From contig NZ_MDDV01000060.1 in assembly GCF_001854885.1 (NCBI RefSeq), forward strand, positions 62,001-126,000: DNA of 64,000 nucleotides, given 5' to 3'. The notes beneath the pieces were generated by a model, which was given only the letters and a program-made list of their open reading frames with translations, was not told where the DNA came from and did no database searches. The position numbers were made by a program, and so were the translations under genes. The stretch comes from Ensifer sp. LCM 4579 (lineage in GTDB: Bacteria > Pseudomonadota > Alphaproteobacteria > Rhizobiales > Rhizobiaceae). Below, piece after piece: positions 21,701 through 31,834 of this stretch; within the stretch, counting starts at the first letter, position 1, and the number at the start of each line of letters is the position of its first letter.

Positions 21701-22226
21701 GGAAGAAAGCATCCGCCTCTCCTCGCAGGATCGAGAGCGCCGCCGTGCTGTCCGGCAGACCGGAACTGGCGGAGAACAGGAGCGCGCCCAGTTCGCCCTC
21801 GCTTTTCAGGATGGCTTCGCCCCCCTTCTCGATGCTGTCGTCGTCGAGCGAGAACATCATGCGATAGGTCTCGCGATCGACCGCACCGAGCGCCGCGGAG
21901 AAGAGGTTGTCCGGCAGGGGCTGTTCGTCCGGGCCGATGAGGCTGTTGGCGTTGCGCTTGACGCGATAGGCTTGGTGGTTCCGGCCACCGGCCTCGACGA
22001 GGCCGCCGATCCGCATCGTCTGGTAGGGGTGCAGGAAACCGTAGGGGCTCTTGCGGTCGATGCCGAAGAGAAGATCGAGGAAGCCGGAAAATAGCGTGGA
22101 TTTGCCCGCTTCATTCGGTCCGTAGACGAGGTGAAAATCCGGCTCTCCCGGCTTCGCGCCGCCGAAGTCGAGGCTCCGCCCGGTGAACTTGCCGTAGCGG
22201 ACGAGGTCCAGCCTGTTGAGCCGCAT
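18765..22226 (-). CDS. AAA family ATPase, YhaN-like (SMC/Rad50-type)
   Basis: This 1153-residue ATPase is built like Rad50/SbcC. A Walker A site GPNEAGKST (residues 36-44) is followed by about 850 residues of Ala/Glu/Arg-rich coiled coil. The C-terminal half-domain has a signature-like LSKGTRFQLYLALR, a Walker B LPFIADDIMETFDD and the H-loop THHEHL. No central CxxC zinc hook is evident, which fits the YhaN branch. It forms a TGATG junction with the nuclease gene upstream, so the two act as a complex. The likely job is DNA end processing or repair; substrates are unknown. Confidence 0.85.
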   Translation of the reverse strand: MRLNRLDLVRYGKFTGRSLDFGGAKPGEPDFHLVYGPNEAGKSTLFSGFLDLLFGIDRKSPYGFLHPYQTMRIGGLVEAGGRNHQAYRVKRNANSLIGPDEQPLPDNLFSAALGAVDRETYRMMFSLDDDSIEKGGEAILKSEGELGALLFSASSGLPDSTAALSILRGEADAFFRPQGRKHGLAELKAELDALKAERRAIDVHARDYATLRKALAKARDRYEVAAKARAELRVDRDQLRAKRDALPILARLRTARDELACRGAQPVPPADWWNEVPKLRKREVELAARLQQLNEDLECRRQELEAVPPDEEALALSERFEALREAALDARYLTASRDMPSRLDELARTVAGIDACLIRLGEAGNGEPASLLLSAAHAARLQELVHRHAGLSERLAATREEAESARADRQEAERELAGLKDSAADPDPLAERLHLLRQTDCHLRRQAAAREVARLEAALADALDTLRPFAGSADDLSALTVPAPGLIEAWRAQDAATSERRLRLDDRIVDETERLAGDEARLAALGADGAAVDDAAAGELRRRRDLAWQAHRSSLDAATALDFETALKEDDAASSLRLAQAERVAAMRGLKLAIAERQARLQALERQKEAVVAERQCLSAAVASAADGCGLPHGTVLPQLGAWLATRATALELRSDLRAARQARDSAAVEEKATLCGLRNELKRFGAADNLPERFDEMLAFAERLVSAAQAASAARSAAFARLRRASEALESREAAFAAAEAAIADWRQEWDDALAETWLARRRKRPLPHEIGPVLSALQDFDKLMQKKDELDHRIGSMRRDQTAFAEAVAAIAEALGHVADGDVLARFAGVRDRITAARRGEERRIAVCANIARLEESLKSLRDEERLDLATRQAILDFFGCPTLDEAATCLEAVREQERIRQRCVELEDDLVTRLAVPAVGEAESMLTVLDQAELDRELARLDDAIDAADRDVSELHAEVRSKERALADVEGGDRAAELEQRQRTVLLEIENRAIGYLRLRAGVAAVEHALRLFRERHRSAMMQRASHTFAHISGGEYSGLSTQADKGQEFLIANSSAGGSKLAADLSKGTRFQLYLALRIAGYHEVATARETLPFIADDIMETFDDNRAGRAFELMAEMARVGQVIYLTHHEHLCDIARSACPTVKIHRL

Positions 22227-23506
22227 CAGTCGATGTCCTCGCCTGCACTGCGACCGTGCAGATGCGACAGCACATCGGCACTTCCCGCTAGTGCGGCATC
22301 GCGCACCAGTTCGTCGAACCCCCCTTCGTCCGTCGCCAGGAGGGATCGCAACTCGGCCGGCAGTTGCTGCAGAAGCTCCTCGGCCACGGATTTCATTTCG
22401 GAACGGAAGGCGAAGGCCGGCAAGACATCGCCCTCGACAAGTGCCGAAAGCTCGCCCATCGGATCCGCCCCAGGGCGGCCTTCATCATTCCGGCCTTCGC
22501 GGCAGAGGATTTCGACTTTCTCGATCCAGCAGCCGCCAAGCGCCGTTGCGATATTGGCGATTTCTGCCTCGAGGAGGTCGGCATCCCGCCGCAGGCGCCA
22601 GGCGAGCGACGTCGTTCCGCTGAGGCTCGCTCGCACGATCACATTGTTCGCCGGTAACCCGTGTCGAAGGAGCGACAGTTTCCGGCCGACCATATCCAGC
22701 ATGCCGCGCCAGTCGGCAACGCCGGTCAGATCGACGCGAAGTCGCTCGAAAACAGCCGTGCCGATCGGCCGTTCATCGAGGAACAGGTCGCCGTCTTCGT
22801 CGATGGTGACGAGCGTGACACCCTTCACACCCGCTTCGTTGATATCGCGGCCCTGCGGCATTCCGGGCATCACGATGCAGGGCTTGCGGCTGTGCACCTG
22901 CCGCTGATGGATATGACCGAGCGCCCAGTAATCGAAGCCATGGCCCTCGAGATCGGCGACGCTGCAGGGGGCGTAGGGATCATGTCCCGCGGAGCCGGCA
23001 AGGCTGGTATGCAGCATGCCGATGTTGATGCCGCCGGTCACGGGAGACTGGAAGTGCGGCAGCAGGCTCTCCGGCGCATGCGGATCGGCAAAGCTCATGC
23101 CGTGGATATGGACGGGTCTGCCGCTTTCGAGCGTCTTGGCCAGCACCGGCTTGCTGCGCCCGGAAAAGATGTGGACCGAAGTCGGCAGAGTGAGCTCCCG
23201 CGTCACTTGCGATTGCGCGTCGTGATTGCCCCGGATGATGAAGGTGCGGATGCCCGCCTCGTCGAGACGGCGAAGCTCCCCGGCAAGAAAAAGCGCCGTG
23301 TTCATCGAGGTCTGGGTGCCATCATAGAGATCGCCGGCGATCAATAGCGCGTCCACGGCCTCGGCGAGGCAGAGATCGACGATACGCGCCAGCGCATCGC
23401 GCGTCGCATTTCGCACGAGATCCGCAAGGTCCGCATTGCGGAGAGCCAGGCTGCGTAAGGGCGAATCGAGATGAAGGTCGGCGGTGTGAACAAAGCGGAA
23501 AGGCAT
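22226..23506 (-). CDS. DNA repair exonuclease, metallophosphoesterase (YhaO/SbcD-like)
   Basis: This is a 426-residue calcineurin-like nuclease subunit. The metal-site motifs come in the right order: HTADLHLD (residues 7-14), AGDLYDG, RGNHD, and later histidines around ALGHIHQR. The C-terminal 150 residues would bind the ATPase partner. It is the first gene of the pair with the YhaN-like ATPase, whose ATG overlaps its TGA by one base. It starts about 250 bases from the divergent chemoreceptor gene. Confidence 0.88.
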   Translation of the reverse strand: MPFRFVHTADLHLDSPLRSLALRNADLADLVRNATRDALARIVDLCLAEAVDALLIAGDLYDGTQTSMNTALFLAGELRRLDEAGIRTFIIRGNHDAQSQVTRELTLPTSVHIFSGRSKPVLAKTLESGRPVHIHGMSFADPHAPESLLPHFQSPVTGGINIGMLHTSLAGSAGHDPYAPCSVADLEGHGFDYWALGHIHQRQVHSRKPCIVMPGMPQGRDINEAGVKGVTLVTIDEDGDLFLDERPIGTAVFERLRVDLTGVADWRGMLDMVGRKLSLLRHGLPANNVIVRASLSGTTSLAWRLRRDADLLEAEIANIATALGGCWIEKVEILCREGRNDEGRPGADPMGELSALVEGDVLPAFAFRSEMKSVAEELLQQLPAELRSLLATDEGGFDELVRDAALAGSADVLSHLHGRSAGEDID

Positions 23507-23755
23507 GACCGGACCATGGCCCTAGCGCACATCGCTCGTCAATGGCGGCCGCCTGCGACCGTCGCCAACCGCACAACATATGCTGTGTGTCGAACGATTA
23601 GCGGTTTCGTAACGCCTTGCTCGCTAGGCTCTTCCGGATGCGCGAGTGCGCATCGAAAGCACCGGAATGATTCCTGCTTCGGCTTCCGCTCCGTCATGAC
23701 GATCATGAGCCGGAACACGCATTCACCCGTCCACGGATCGCTCCGGAGTGATTAC

Positions 23756-25576
23756 ATGTCGCGCCTGAAGATATCGCATACGCTGATCGCCCTCTTCGTC
23801 CTGGTGACATTGATCGTCGCCACGCTCGCCGCCGCCTCCGTCAACGGCGTTCGGATGATGAATGAGCGCAACGGCGAAATCGCCAAAAGCTGGCTGCCGC
23901 GCGTTTCGCTGGCGCGTGCACTCAAAACGCAGCTCTCCGATACGCGGACTGTCTTTGCCCGACACCTGATCTCGCTCACGCCGTTTGAGAAGAAGGGAGC
24001 GGAGAAAGCGATCGGCCAGATCGTCAGCGGCTTCGAAAAGCTCTCCGACGACTATGCCGCCCTGGCGACCTCCGATGCCGACCGGGCCGCGCTCGACAAG
24101 GTGCAGGCGGCCTACAAGGCCTATCTGGCGGTCGCCGATGGCATGATAAAACAATCGAACGACCTCCAGAACATGAAGGCCCAGCATATCTTCAAGGTCG
24201 ACATGCGGGTTGAAGGCGAGAAGGTGGATGTGGCGATCGGCGAGTTGCTCGATCAAAACCTCGCCGGAGCCGAGGCTGCCGTCGCCGCAAGCGACGCAAC
24301 CAACAAGATGGTCAATACGATCGATTCCATCGTGATCGGGCTTGCGGCGGTCATCGTTCTCGGGTCAATCGCCTACGCCATTCGCGGCGTTGCCCACCCG
24401 ATCCGGATCATCACCCGCTCGATGGCGAAGCTCGCGGAGGGGGATACGGCAAGCGCCATTCCCTACGGAACGCGCAAGGACGAGATCGGCGAGATGGCGC
24501 GCGCTGTCGAGGTCTTCCGCCAGGCGGCGATTACCAATCGGAAGCTCGAGGAAGAGGCCCGCATGCAGCGGGCCGAGGCCGAGGCCGAACGCCAAAGCGC
24601 GACCCGTGATGCCGAGGCGGCAGCGCAGCAGCGTCTCCAGCAGGCGACGGCCGGCCTTGCGAACGGGTTGCGGCGGCTTGCCTCCGGCGATCTTGCCTTC
24701 CAGCTCACCGAACCTTTTGCGCCCGATTTCGAGCAGCTCCGGCACGACCTGAACCTGGCGGTCGCCCAGCTCGCCGACACGTTGGCGGCCGTTTCCGCCA
24801 GCTCGAGCAGCATCGATGGCGGTGCGCGTGAAGTCAGCCACAGCGCCGATGATCTCTCGCGGCGCACGGAACAGCAGGCGGCGTCGCTCGAGGAAACGGC
24901 GGCTGCGCTCGACGAGATCACCGTCAACGTCGCCAACTCCTCCAAGCGCACCAACGAAGCCCGGACGATCGCCGCCCAGGCGAACGAGAGCGCTCACAAG
25001 TCCGGTGCAATCGTTGCCGGCGCAATCGATGCCATGGGCCGCATCGAGCATTCCTCCAACCAGATCTCGAACATCATCGGTGTAATCGACGAGATCGCCT
25101 TCCAAACGAACCTTCTCGCGCTCAATGCCGGCGTCGAGGCGGCGCGCGCCGGAGAGGCCGGCAAGGGTTTCGCCGTGGTCGCGCAGGAGGTGCGCGAGCT
25201 TGCGCAGCGTTCGGCCAACGCCGCCAAGGAGATCAAGGAACTGATCCGCAATTCGGCAAGCGAAGTGGAAAGTGGCGTCCGGCTCGTGCGCGAAACGGGC
25301 GAATCCCTGCGCACGATCGAAGGCTTCATCGTCAAGATCAACGAACACATGGGCGCCATTGGGGTTTCCGCCCAGGAGCAGTCCGCCGGGCTTTCGGAGG
25401 TCAACGCGGCCGTCAACCAGATGGACCAGGTCACGCAACAGAACGCCGCAATGGTCGAGGAAGCCAATGCCGCGAGCGCAACGTTGGCGCAGGAGGCAAG
25501 CCGGCTGCGCGACTTGATCAGCCGCTTCACCTTGGCCCAGACCGCCGATCATGGCTACGGGCGCCAGGCCGCATAG
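23756..25576 (+). CDS. Methyl-accepting chemotaxis protein
   Basis: This is a 606-residue transmembrane chemoreceptor. TM1 spans about residues 8-28, a periplasmic four-helix-bundle-type sensor follows at about 29-190, TM2 spans about 191-210, and a HAMP domain follows. The cytoplasmic signalling domain has its hairpin tip near residue 440 ([20 protein letters not shown], then [16 protein letters not shown]). No C-terminal CheR-docking pentapeptide is seen. The ATG at 23756 has GGAG 7 bases upstream; the longer open frame from 23471 overlaps the nuclease start and is rejected. The ligand is unknown. Confidence 0.92.
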   Translation: MSRLKISHTLIALFVLVTLIVATLAAASVNGVRMMNERNGEIAKSWLPRVSLARALKTQLSDTRTVFARHLISLTPFEKKGAEKAIGQIVSGFEKLSDDYAALATSDADRAALDKVQAAYKAYLAVADGMIKQSNDLQNMKAQHIFKVDMRVEGEKVDVAIGELLDQNLAGAEAAVAASDATNKMVNTIDSIVIGLAAVIVLGSIAYAIRGVAHPIRIITRSMAKLAEGDTASAIPYGTRKDEIGEMARAVEVFRQAAITNRKLEEEARMQRAEAEAERQSATRDAEAAAQQRLQQATAGLANGLRRLASGDLAFQLTEPFAPDFEQLRHDLNLAVAQLADTLAAVSASSSSIDGGAREVSHSADDLSRRTEQQAASLEETAAALDEITVNVANSSKRTNEARTIAAQANESAHKSGAIVAGAIDAMGRIEHSSNQISNIIGVIDEIAFQTNLLALNAGVEAARAGEAGKGFAVVAQEVRELAQRSANAAKEIKELIRNSASEVESGVRLVRETGESLRTIEGFIVKINEHMGAIGVSAQEQSAGLSEVNAAVNQMDQVTQQNAAMVEEANAASATLAQEASRLRDLISRFTLAQTADHGYGRQAA

Positions 25577-25608
25577 CAATCGACGGCGACTTCCCCATCT
25601 CCCTCGTC

Positions 25609-25635
25609 AAAGGCCTCGCATTGCGCGGCCTTTTT
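25609..25635 (+). terminator. Intrinsic terminator after the chemoreceptor gene
   Basis: The arms AAAGGCC and GGCCTTT flank an 11-base loop and run into a five-base T tract, 32 bases after the chemoreceptor stop. Confidence 0.75.
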
Positions 25636-25674
25636 GCGTGCAACGCGGGTGTTCTCCTTAAGAATTGCCGGGTT

Positions 25675-25686
25675 TTTGTCGACAAA
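25675..25686. promoter_or_regulatory. Candidate MarR operator palindrome
   Basis: TTTGTCGACAAA is a perfect 12-base palindrome 71 bases before the MarR start codon. MarR proteins usually repress themselves through such sites in their own promoter. A further imperfect repeat (ATTG, then CAAT) follows at 25693-25707. No binding evidence exists beyond sequence. Confidence 0.45.
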
Positions 25687-25757
25687 TATGGCGATTGTCA
25701 CTATCAATTGGGCTACTGCCATTTTACATGGCCCCTCAACATGCAGCCAAGACGGTC

Positions 25758-26231
25758 ATGAAGAATACATTCGAGGTTTCCGACAAGCTGTTCGAGCTCT
25801 ACCACCGCATTCATCGTCTGGTGAACGAGTCGATGACTGAGGAAGGCGTCTCGCTTGCCCGAAGCAAGTTCCTGTTCTTCCTGAGCAAGCTCGGGCCCTG
25901 CCGATCGACCGACATCGCCTGCGCCCTGAATTTCGCGCCGCGCACCGTCACCGAGGCGATCGACGGCCTGGAGCGCGACCGGCTGGTGATGCGCAAGCCC
26001 GACCCGGAAGACCGCCGCGCCAAGATCGTTTCCATCACCGATACGGGCCGCGCCGTGCTCGAGGCGGCGGAGCATCCGCGCAAGCAGTTGCTTGAGGAAA
26101 TCTTCTCAGCACTCGACGACGATCAACTCGACCAACTCTTCGAGATCGTCAGCAAGCTCGTCGTGAAGACCGACGAGATCCGCAAGCGCAAGGAAGCGGC
26201 GGGGGAGCAGGAGATCGCCGCCGCGCGGTGA
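25758..26231 (+). CDS. MarR family transcriptional regulator
   Basis: This 157-residue winged-helix regulator has the MarR core: helix-turn-helix TDIACALNFAPRTVTEAIDGLERDRLV followed by the beta-wing RKPDPEDRRAKIVSITDTGR. The C-terminal dimerisation helix is rich in charged residues. The chosen ATG at 25758 gives MKNTFEVSDKLF; an earlier ATG at 25728 is possible, and neither has a strong ribosome site. It is transcribed alone, between two terminators, so the regulated genes may be elsewhere or only itself. Confidence 0.87.
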   Translation: MKNTFEVSDKLFELYHRIHRLVNESMTEEGVSLARSKFLFFLSKLGPCRSTDIACALNFAPRTVTEAIDGLERDRLVMRKPDPEDRRAKIVSITDTGRAVLEAAEHPRKQLLEEIFSALDDDQLDQLFEIVSKLVVKTDEIRKRKEAAGEQEIAAAR

Positions 26232-26292
26232 ACGCGGCATGTTCGCGTAATCCTGATCCGAGCATGGCACCGTAGGTGCGTTCCCGAAGCGA

Positions 26293-26323
26293 AAGAGGCC
26301 GGGACGTCATGTCCCGGCCTCTT
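26293..26323. terminator. Bidirectional terminator between MarR and esterase genes
   Basis: Thirteen-base perfect arms (AAGAGGCCGGGAC and its complement) flank a 5-base loop between two converging genes; it can serve both strands. Confidence 0.8.
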
Positions 26324-26344
26324 CCGTTTCTCCCGAGCTGACGC

Positions 26345-28540
26345 TTACATCGCGTCGATGGCACCGATGGAGAAGAACAGGGTTTCGCCCGAGGAGTCGT
26401 CGACGCCGTCATTGTCCGTCACGACATAGCCGTTGCCGGCCGCATCGATCGCGAAACCTTCGACCTTGTCGACAACATAGCCGTTCAGCGCCTTCAGGTC
26501 CGGAATGAGATCGCGCACCTCTTCCTTCGTCACCACCGGCAGTTCGCCGCCGAGTGCCGCAGGCTTCAACTCGGCAAGGGGAACACGGTAGAGCTTCTTG
26601 ATCTTCGCCGCTTCGCCGATCTGATTGTCGCGCTCGATGACATAGGCATATTCGCCATGGACGGCGATTTCCGAGAGACCGACCCAGCCTTCCTCGGACT
26701 TGTCGAGCTGGTAGCGCACGGCACCCCACTCCTTGGTTGCCGGCTTATAGGAGACGAGCTTGACCAAGCCTTTTTCGTCGTCCTTCCACTCCCGCTGGAC
26801 CGCCATCCAAAGCGTCAGGTCGTCGCCCTTGCCGAGGGCCGCGATCCCTTCGAAGCCGAAGCGTATCTCGTTGGCGCGCAGTTCCTCCGGAAGCGCGATC
26901 TCCTGCTTGATCTCGCCCTTCTTGTTCACGTGGAGAATCGCATGGCTGTAAAGCTTGTCGGAATTGCCTTCGGAGGCAAGCCAGAAGCCGCCCTCGCCAT
27001 CATTCGCGATGCCTTCGATATCGAGCTTCTGGGCGGGTGCGCCATCGCGGGTGATCGGTAGCGCTTCGGTGATCAGCGCCGGCTTCTGCGTGGCGTCGAT
27101 GGTGAAGATCGTCGGCTGCGACGAGTAGAAGGAATCATTGACCGCATGCAGGAAGCCCGGCTTGCCCGCGACGGGGGCAAGGCCCGAGAGCGCGCCGAAG
27201 CCGATCGGCAGGCCGTCCTTATCCGCGGAGCGTATCTGCGGATAGGCGGCCTCCCCTTCCCCGCGCTCGTAAATCATGACATGCGCGCGGGCGCCGCCAT
27301 CCTCGACGAGATCGAGCTCGTTCGCGGTCGCCAGCAGATTGCGGCCCGGTATGGCAACGACGCCTTCGGGCGAGATGCCGGACGGCAGAAGCTGGAGGAG
27401 TTCCGGCTCAGCCCCGGTGTCCTTGTAGACGCCGGCGATCGAAGCGCGTTCCGAAAGCACGAAGAAGAGATCGTCGTCGCCGAACCGCGCCACTTCGAGG
27501 CCTTCCGGTTCGACACCCTTGGCCGACGAGCGCTTCTCCGGATAGTGGCCGATCGCGGCGATCGCATATTCGAAGCTCGGACCAGATTCGAAGAGCACCT
27601 TGCCCGTCGTGTCGAAGATCGTGAAGCCGCGCGCGCCGCCCTCGTAGTCACCCTCATTGGCCACCACGATCCGCTCGTCGTCGAGCCACTTCACCGCATC
27701 CGGCTCGCGCTTGCGGCCGGCCTGCTCACCCGTGAATGAAATTGCGCCGTCACGCTTGGTGTCGATGTTCTTGAGATCGACCGTTCCGCCGGAGAAATGC
27801 GTCTTCACCGTGCCGGACTTTCCATCGAGGATGACGATATGATTGTTCTCCTGCAGCGTCAGCGCAATCTCGTCCTTGGTGTTGAAGGCGACGAATTCCG
27901 GCTCCGGATCCTCACCGGCAAATTCCGCGAGGCCGGTCAGCGCCACGTGCTTGATCGTCGCGCAATCGGCGGCCCCGTCCTTCAGCGACAGAATAACGAG
28001 ATCGCCTGCCGGCATCTGCGGCATCTTGCCATCATTGAATTCCTCGTCACGCTCGTTCTCGATCGCGACCGCGGCCAGCGTCCCGTCCTTGTTGACCGCC
28101 ACCGAATCCGGCTGGCCGCCGAGATCGCAGGTGGCATCCACCTTCTTCGTGGCGACATCGACCACGGCAAGCAGGCCGGAGGGCTTGGTAAAACTTTCGC
28201 GCGTGTTGACGGCGACGAGCACTTTCGCGCCGGCGATCGCGACGGATGTCGGCTCGCCATCGAAGGCGACGATGCCGCCCGCCTTCGGCGCCTTGGCATC
28301 GGCAATGTCGATGAAACCGATGCGCTTGCCGGGGCTGTCGGAATAGATGAGCGTGTTGCCGTCCTCGCTGGCCGTGATGATTTCCGCCGAGGTCGGCGCC
28401 TTCCGCTCGGCACCCTCGGGGAGATTGTGGGCAACGGGAAAGGATGCGATGCGATTGAATACCTGTTCGGCCTGAACGGCGGATGTCGTCGATGCGGCAA
28501 GCGCTGCGGCCAAGGCTGCGGTGATGGAAAGTGCTTTCAT
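26345..28540 (-). CDS. Exported phytase-like esterase with beta-propeller-type N-terminal region
   Basis: This is a 731-residue exported protein. Its signal peptide ends after VQA near residue 24. The N-terminal half has repeats such as GEPTSVAIAGAKVLVAVN and GQPDSVAVNKDGTLAAVAIE, typical of a YncE/choice-of-anchor-type beta-propeller. The C-terminal half matches the phytase-like esterase domain (DIEGIANDGEGGFWLASEGN, then RFGFEGIAALGKGDDLTLWMA). It probably acts on phosphate esters in the periplasm, but the substrate is not shown. The ATG at 28540 has GGAGG close upstream. It converges with the MarR gene. Confidence 0.83.
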   Translation of the reverse strand: MKALSITAALAAALAASTTSAVQAEQVFNRIASFPVAHNLPEGAERKAPTSAEIITASEDGNTLIYSDSPGKRIGFIDIADAKAPKAGGIVAFDGEPTSVAIAGAKVLVAVNTRESFTKPSGLLAVVDVATKKVDATCDLGGQPDSVAVNKDGTLAAVAIENERDEEFNDGKMPQMPAGDLVILSLKDGAADCATIKHVALTGLAEFAGEDPEPEFVAFNTKDEIALTLQENNHIVILDGKSGTVKTHFSGGTVDLKNIDTKRDGAISFTGEQAGRKREPDAVKWLDDERIVVANEGDYEGGARGFTIFDTTGKVLFESGPSFEYAIAAIGHYPEKRSSAKGVEPEGLEVARFGDDDLFFVLSERASIAGVYKDTGAEPELLQLLPSGISPEGVVAIPGRNLLATANELDLVEDGGARAHVMIYERGEGEAAYPQIRSADKDGLPIGFGALSGLAPVAGKPGFLHAVNDSFYSSQPTIFTIDATQKPALITEALPITRDGAPAQKLDIEGIANDGEGGFWLASEGNSDKLYSHAILHVNKKGEIKQEIALPEELRANEIRFGFEGIAALGKGDDLTLWMAVQREWKDDEKGLVKLVSYKPATKEWGAVRYQLDKSEEGWVGLSEIAVHGEYAYVIERDNQIGEAAKIKKLYRVPLAELKPAALGGELPVVTKEEVRDLIPDLKALNGYVVDKVEGFAIDAAGNGYVVTDNDGVDDSSGETLFFSIGAIDAM

Positions 28541-28670
28541 TTGTCCCTCCTTATCGCGACGCTCGTGCATTCGCGCCGCTGTGGCATCCGGAATCGGCCG
28601 GTTGCCTGACGCCCCGGATGGGAGGTTATTGCAACCGCGCTGTAACAGTCCGATGACAGCGGAGGAAATT

Positions 28671-28699
28671 GAAAAGAGGCCCGGCTGGGCCGGGCCTCA
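28671..28699 (-). terminator. Terminator downstream of the HU gene
   Basis: Ten-base GC-rich arms (GAGGCCCGGC and its complement) with a 3-base loop are followed on the minus strand by CTTTTC, about 140 bases after the HU stop. Confidence 0.7.
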
Positions 28700-28839
28700 A
28701 GTCGATCTGCCTGCACGCTCTTCGCAAAGAGGCGCAAGCGGCAAGGGAACATGAACCTGTCTGGGCCCGCAATCGGCGACCACCAGGCGCGAATGCCGGC
28801 CGGCGACACCCGGGCTCCGTCGGAACCTGGACCGCCCGG

Positions 28840-29112
28840 TTAGTTGACGGCGTCCTTGAGGCCCTTGCCGGCCGTGAACTTCGGCACGTTGCGTGCCGGG
28901 ATGTCAACTTCCGCACCCGTGGAGGGGTTGCGGCCCTTGGAGGCTTCGCGGCGAGTCACGGAGAAGTTGCCGAAGCCGACGAGGCGGATGTCGCCGCCGT
29001 TCTTCAGTTCGCGCTGGATGGTCTCAAAAACTGCATCAACTGCAGAAGACGCATCGGCCTTGGAAAGACCGGCCTTCTCGGCGACGGCAGCCACGAGCTC
29101 ATTTTTGTTCAT
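28840..29112 (-). CDS. hup: HU family DNA-binding protein
   Basis: This 90-residue histone-like protein bends and compacts DNA as a dimer. It matches HU over its full length: MNKNELVAAVAEKAGLSK, the core GFGNFSVTRREASKGRNPSTG and the DNA-intercalating arm with the conserved proline in VDIPARNVPKF. It lies downstream of lon in the same direction, separated by the strong lon terminator, the common order in proteobacteria. Confidence 0.96.
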   Translation of the reverse strand: MNKNELVAAVAEKAGLSKADASSAVDAVFETIQRELKNGGDIRLVGFGNFSVTRREASKGRNPSTGAEVDIPARNVPKFTAGKGLKDAVN

Positions 29113-29246
29113 GTTTCCACCCCTTTCATACTGGTTCGAAACGACTGTGCTTCTTAAGCCGGGGCGGCATGTGCATCACCCACGTCTTGCCATTCCCAAT
29201 TGCGCCTAATCCCTTGGATTGCAAGGCTTGCAGGCTGCTTTACAAC

Positions 29247-29277
29247 AAAAAAGACCGGCGAAATGCCGGTCTTTTTT
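29247..29277 (-). terminator. Strong lon terminator
   Basis: Perfect 13-base arms (AAAAAAGACCGGC with GCCGGTCTTTTTT) and a 5-base loop give A/T tracts on both sides, 57 bases after the lon stop. Confidence 0.88.
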
Positions 29278-29333
29278 GATTTTTTGGTCAAACTGCGCCA
29301 AGCGGGACACACTCCCGTGCCGCTTAGACGCCT

Positions 29334-31754
29334 TCAGTGGGCGATCGACGCCCCCGCCTCGTCTTGCGAATCGACTGGAGTAATCGAAGCTGCCTCGTTC
29401 GACGCATCCCATTCGATCGGCTCAGGGCGGCCGGTCAGAGCGTGTTCGAGCACCTCTCCCATCCGCGATACCGGGATGATTTCAAGGCTGTTCTTCACGT
29501 TGTCCGGGATCTCGGCGAGGTCCTTGGCGTTCTCTTCCGGGATCAGCACCTTCTTGATGCCGCCGCGCAGAGCCGCCAGCAGCTTCTCCTTGAGGCCCCC
29601 GATCGGCAGGACGCGACCACGCAGCGTGATCTCGCCGGTCATAGCCACATCCTTGGAGATCGGGATGCCGGTCATGACCGAGACGATTGCCGTCGCCATG
29701 GCGACACCAGCCGACGGACCATCCTTCGGCGTCGCACCTTCCGGCACATGGACGTGGATGTCGCGCTTGTCGAAGAGCGGCGGCTCGATGCCGAAATCGA
29801 TCGCACGCGAGCGGACATAGGATGCCGCCGCCGAAATCGATTCCTTCATGACGTCGCGCAAGTTGCCGGTGACCGTCATGCGGCCCTTGCCCGGCATCAT
29901 CACGCCTTCGATCGTCAAAAGCTCGCCGCCGACCTCGGTCCAAGCCAGACCGGTGACCACGCCGATCTGATCGTCGCGCTCGGCCTCGCCGTGGCGATAG
30001 CGCGGCACGCCAAGATAGTCGTGGACGTTTGCCGCCGTCACCTCGACCTTATCGGTCCTGCCCTTGAGGATCTCGGTCACCGCCTTGCGCGCAAGCTTCA
30101 TCAGTTCGCGTTCAAAGTTGCGGACACCCGCCTCCCGCGTATAGGTCTGGATAACCGCCATCAGCGCGCCGTCCGTGACCGAGAACTCGTTCGGCTGCAG
30201 CGCGTGATCGCGGATCGCCTTCGGCAGCAGGTGCCGCTTGGCGATCTCCAGCTTTTCCTCTTCGGTATAGCCGGCGATCCGGATGACTTCCATGCGGTCC
30301 ATCAAGGGCGGCGGAATGTTCAGCGTGTTCGCCGTGGTGATGAACATCACGTTCGACAGATCGTATTCGACCTCGAGATAGTGATCCATGAAGGTCGAGT
30401 TCTGTTCCGGGTCGAGCACTTCCAGCAGCGCCGATGACGGGTCGCCGCGGAAGTCCTGGCCCATCTTGTCGATCTCGTCGAGCAGGAACAGCGGGTTCGA
30501 CTTCTTCGCCTTCTTCATCGACTGCACGACCTTGCCGGGCATGGAGCCGATATAGGTCCGACGGTGACCGCGAATTTCCGCTTCGTCGCGCACCCCGCCG
30601 AGGGCCATGCGGATATATTCGCGGCCGGTGGCCTTGGCGATAGACTTGGCAAGCGACGTCTTACCGACGCCCGGAGGGCCGACAAGGCAAAGGATCGGGC
30701 CCTTGATCTTCGCGGAACGGGCCTGCACGGCCAGATATTCGACGATGCGCTCCTTGACCTTGTCGAGACCGAAGTGATCGGTGTCGAGCACCTTCTCGGC
30801 ATGATTGAGGTCGGTCTTGATCTTGGACTTCTTGCCCCAAGGCAGGCCCAGGAGCCAGTCGAGATAGTTGCGCACGACCGTCGCTTCCGCGGACATCGGG
30901 CTCATCTGGCGCAGTTTCTTCAACTCCGCGTCAGCCTTCTCGCGCGCTTCCTTGGAAAGCTTGGTCTTGGAAATGCGCTCTTCGATTTCGGCCATTTCGT
31001 CGCGGCCGTCCTCGCTGTCGCCCAGTTCCTTCTGGATCGCCTTCATCTGCTCGTTGAGATAGTACTCGCGCTGTGTTTTCTCCATCTGGCGCTTGACGCG
31101 CGAGCGGATGCGCTTCTCGACCTGCAGCACGGAAATCTCGCCTTCCATGAAGCCAAGTGCCTTTTCGAGCCGCATCTTGACGCTGGTCGTCTCCAGCATC
31201 TCCTGCTTCTCGACAATCTTGATCGAGAGGTGCGAGGCCACCGTGTCGGCGAGCTTCGAGTAGTCGTCGATCTGGCTTGCGACGCCGACGACTTCCGGAG
31301 AAATCTTCTTGTTCAGCTTCACATAGCTCTCGAATTCCGACACGACCGAGCGGCTCAGCGCCTCGATCTCGACCGGATCTTCTTCCGGCTCGTGGAGCAC
31401 ATGCGCCACCGCTTCGTAGAAATCGTCGCGCTCCGTATAGCGGTCGATCTCAGCGCGCGCGCGCCCTTCGACGAGGACCTTTACGGTGCCGTCGGGTAGT
31501 TTCAACAGTTGCAGGACATTGGCGACCGTTCCCACCTTGTAGATCGCGGAAGGTTCCGGGTCGTCGTCCGTCGCGTTGATCTGGGTCGCCAGCATGATCT
31601 GCTTGTCGGTGCCCATGACTTCTTCGAGCGCCCGGATCGATTTTTCGCGGCCGACGAAGAGCGGCACGATCATGTGCGGGAATACCACAATGTCACGCAG
31701 CGGCAGAACCGGATAGGTCGCGCTTTCAGTCGCCGGAGACGTTTTGTTCGTCAT
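29334..31754 (-). CDS. lon: ATP-dependent endopeptidase La
   Basis: Lon degrades misfolded and regulatory proteins in the cytoplasm (806 residues). The N-terminal substrate domain starts at [18 protein letters not shown]. The AAA+ module has the Walker [10 protein letters not shown] and LLDEIDKMG, and the C-terminal serine/lysine protease domain has the [14 protein letters not shown] active-site segment. I chose MTNKTS at 31754, with AAGGAA upstream; the 18 codons before it have no support. A sigma32-like promoter lies 80-110 bases upstream. Confidence 0.97.
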   Translation of the reverse strand: MTNKTSPATESATYPVLPLRDIVVFPHMIVPLFVGREKSIRALEEVMGTDKQIMLATQINATDDDPEPSAIYKVGTVANVLQLLKLPDGTVKVLVEGRARAEIDRYTERDDFYEAVAHVLHEPEEDPVEIEALSRSVVSEFESYVKLNKKISPEVVGVASQIDDYSKLADTVASHLSIKIVEKQEMLETTSVKMRLEKALGFMEGEISVLQVEKRIRSRVKRQMEKTQREYYLNEQMKAIQKELGDSEDGRDEMAEIEERISKTKLSKEAREKADAELKKLRQMSPMSAEATVVRNYLDWLLGLPWGKKSKIKTDLNHAEKVLDTDHFGLDKVKERIVEYLAVQARSAKIKGPILCLVGPPGVGKTSLAKSIAKATGREYIRMALGGVRDEAEIRGHRRTYIGSMPGKVVQSMKKAKKSNPLFLLDEIDKMGQDFRGDPSSALLEVLDPEQNSTFMDHYLEVEYDLSNVMFITTANTLNIPPPLMDRMEVIRIAGYTEEEKLEIAKRHLLPKAIRDHALQPNEFSVTDGALMAVIQTYTREAGVRNFERELMKLARKAVTEILKGRTDKVEVTAANVHDYLGVPRYRHGEAERDDQIGVVTGLAWTEVGGELLTIEGVMMPGKGRMTVTGNLRDVMKESISAAASYVRSRAIDFGIEPPLFDKRDIHVHVPEGATPKDGPSAGVAMATAIVSVMTGIPISKDVAMTGEITLRGRVLPIGGLKEKLLAALRGGIKKVLIPEENAKDLAEIPDNVKNSLEIIPVSRMGEVLEHALTGRPEPIEWDASNEAASITPVDSQDEAGASIAH

Positions 31755-31834
31755 GTCATTTCCTTTCCGTCCCGATTTCGGGCCCGTTCCCGGGAGCCTT
31801 GGCAGCACTCCCGGCCATCACATTGTCCACGTGA

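Noticed and set aside
19770-22094. 774-codon plus-strand frame opposite the YhaN-like ATPase
   Set aside because: Shadow of the coiled-coil gene; no motif or start signal.
29280-29333. Sequence with Asn/Leu-tRNA-like look near the lon stop
   Set aside because: No cloverleaf can be folded and no T-arm motif is present.
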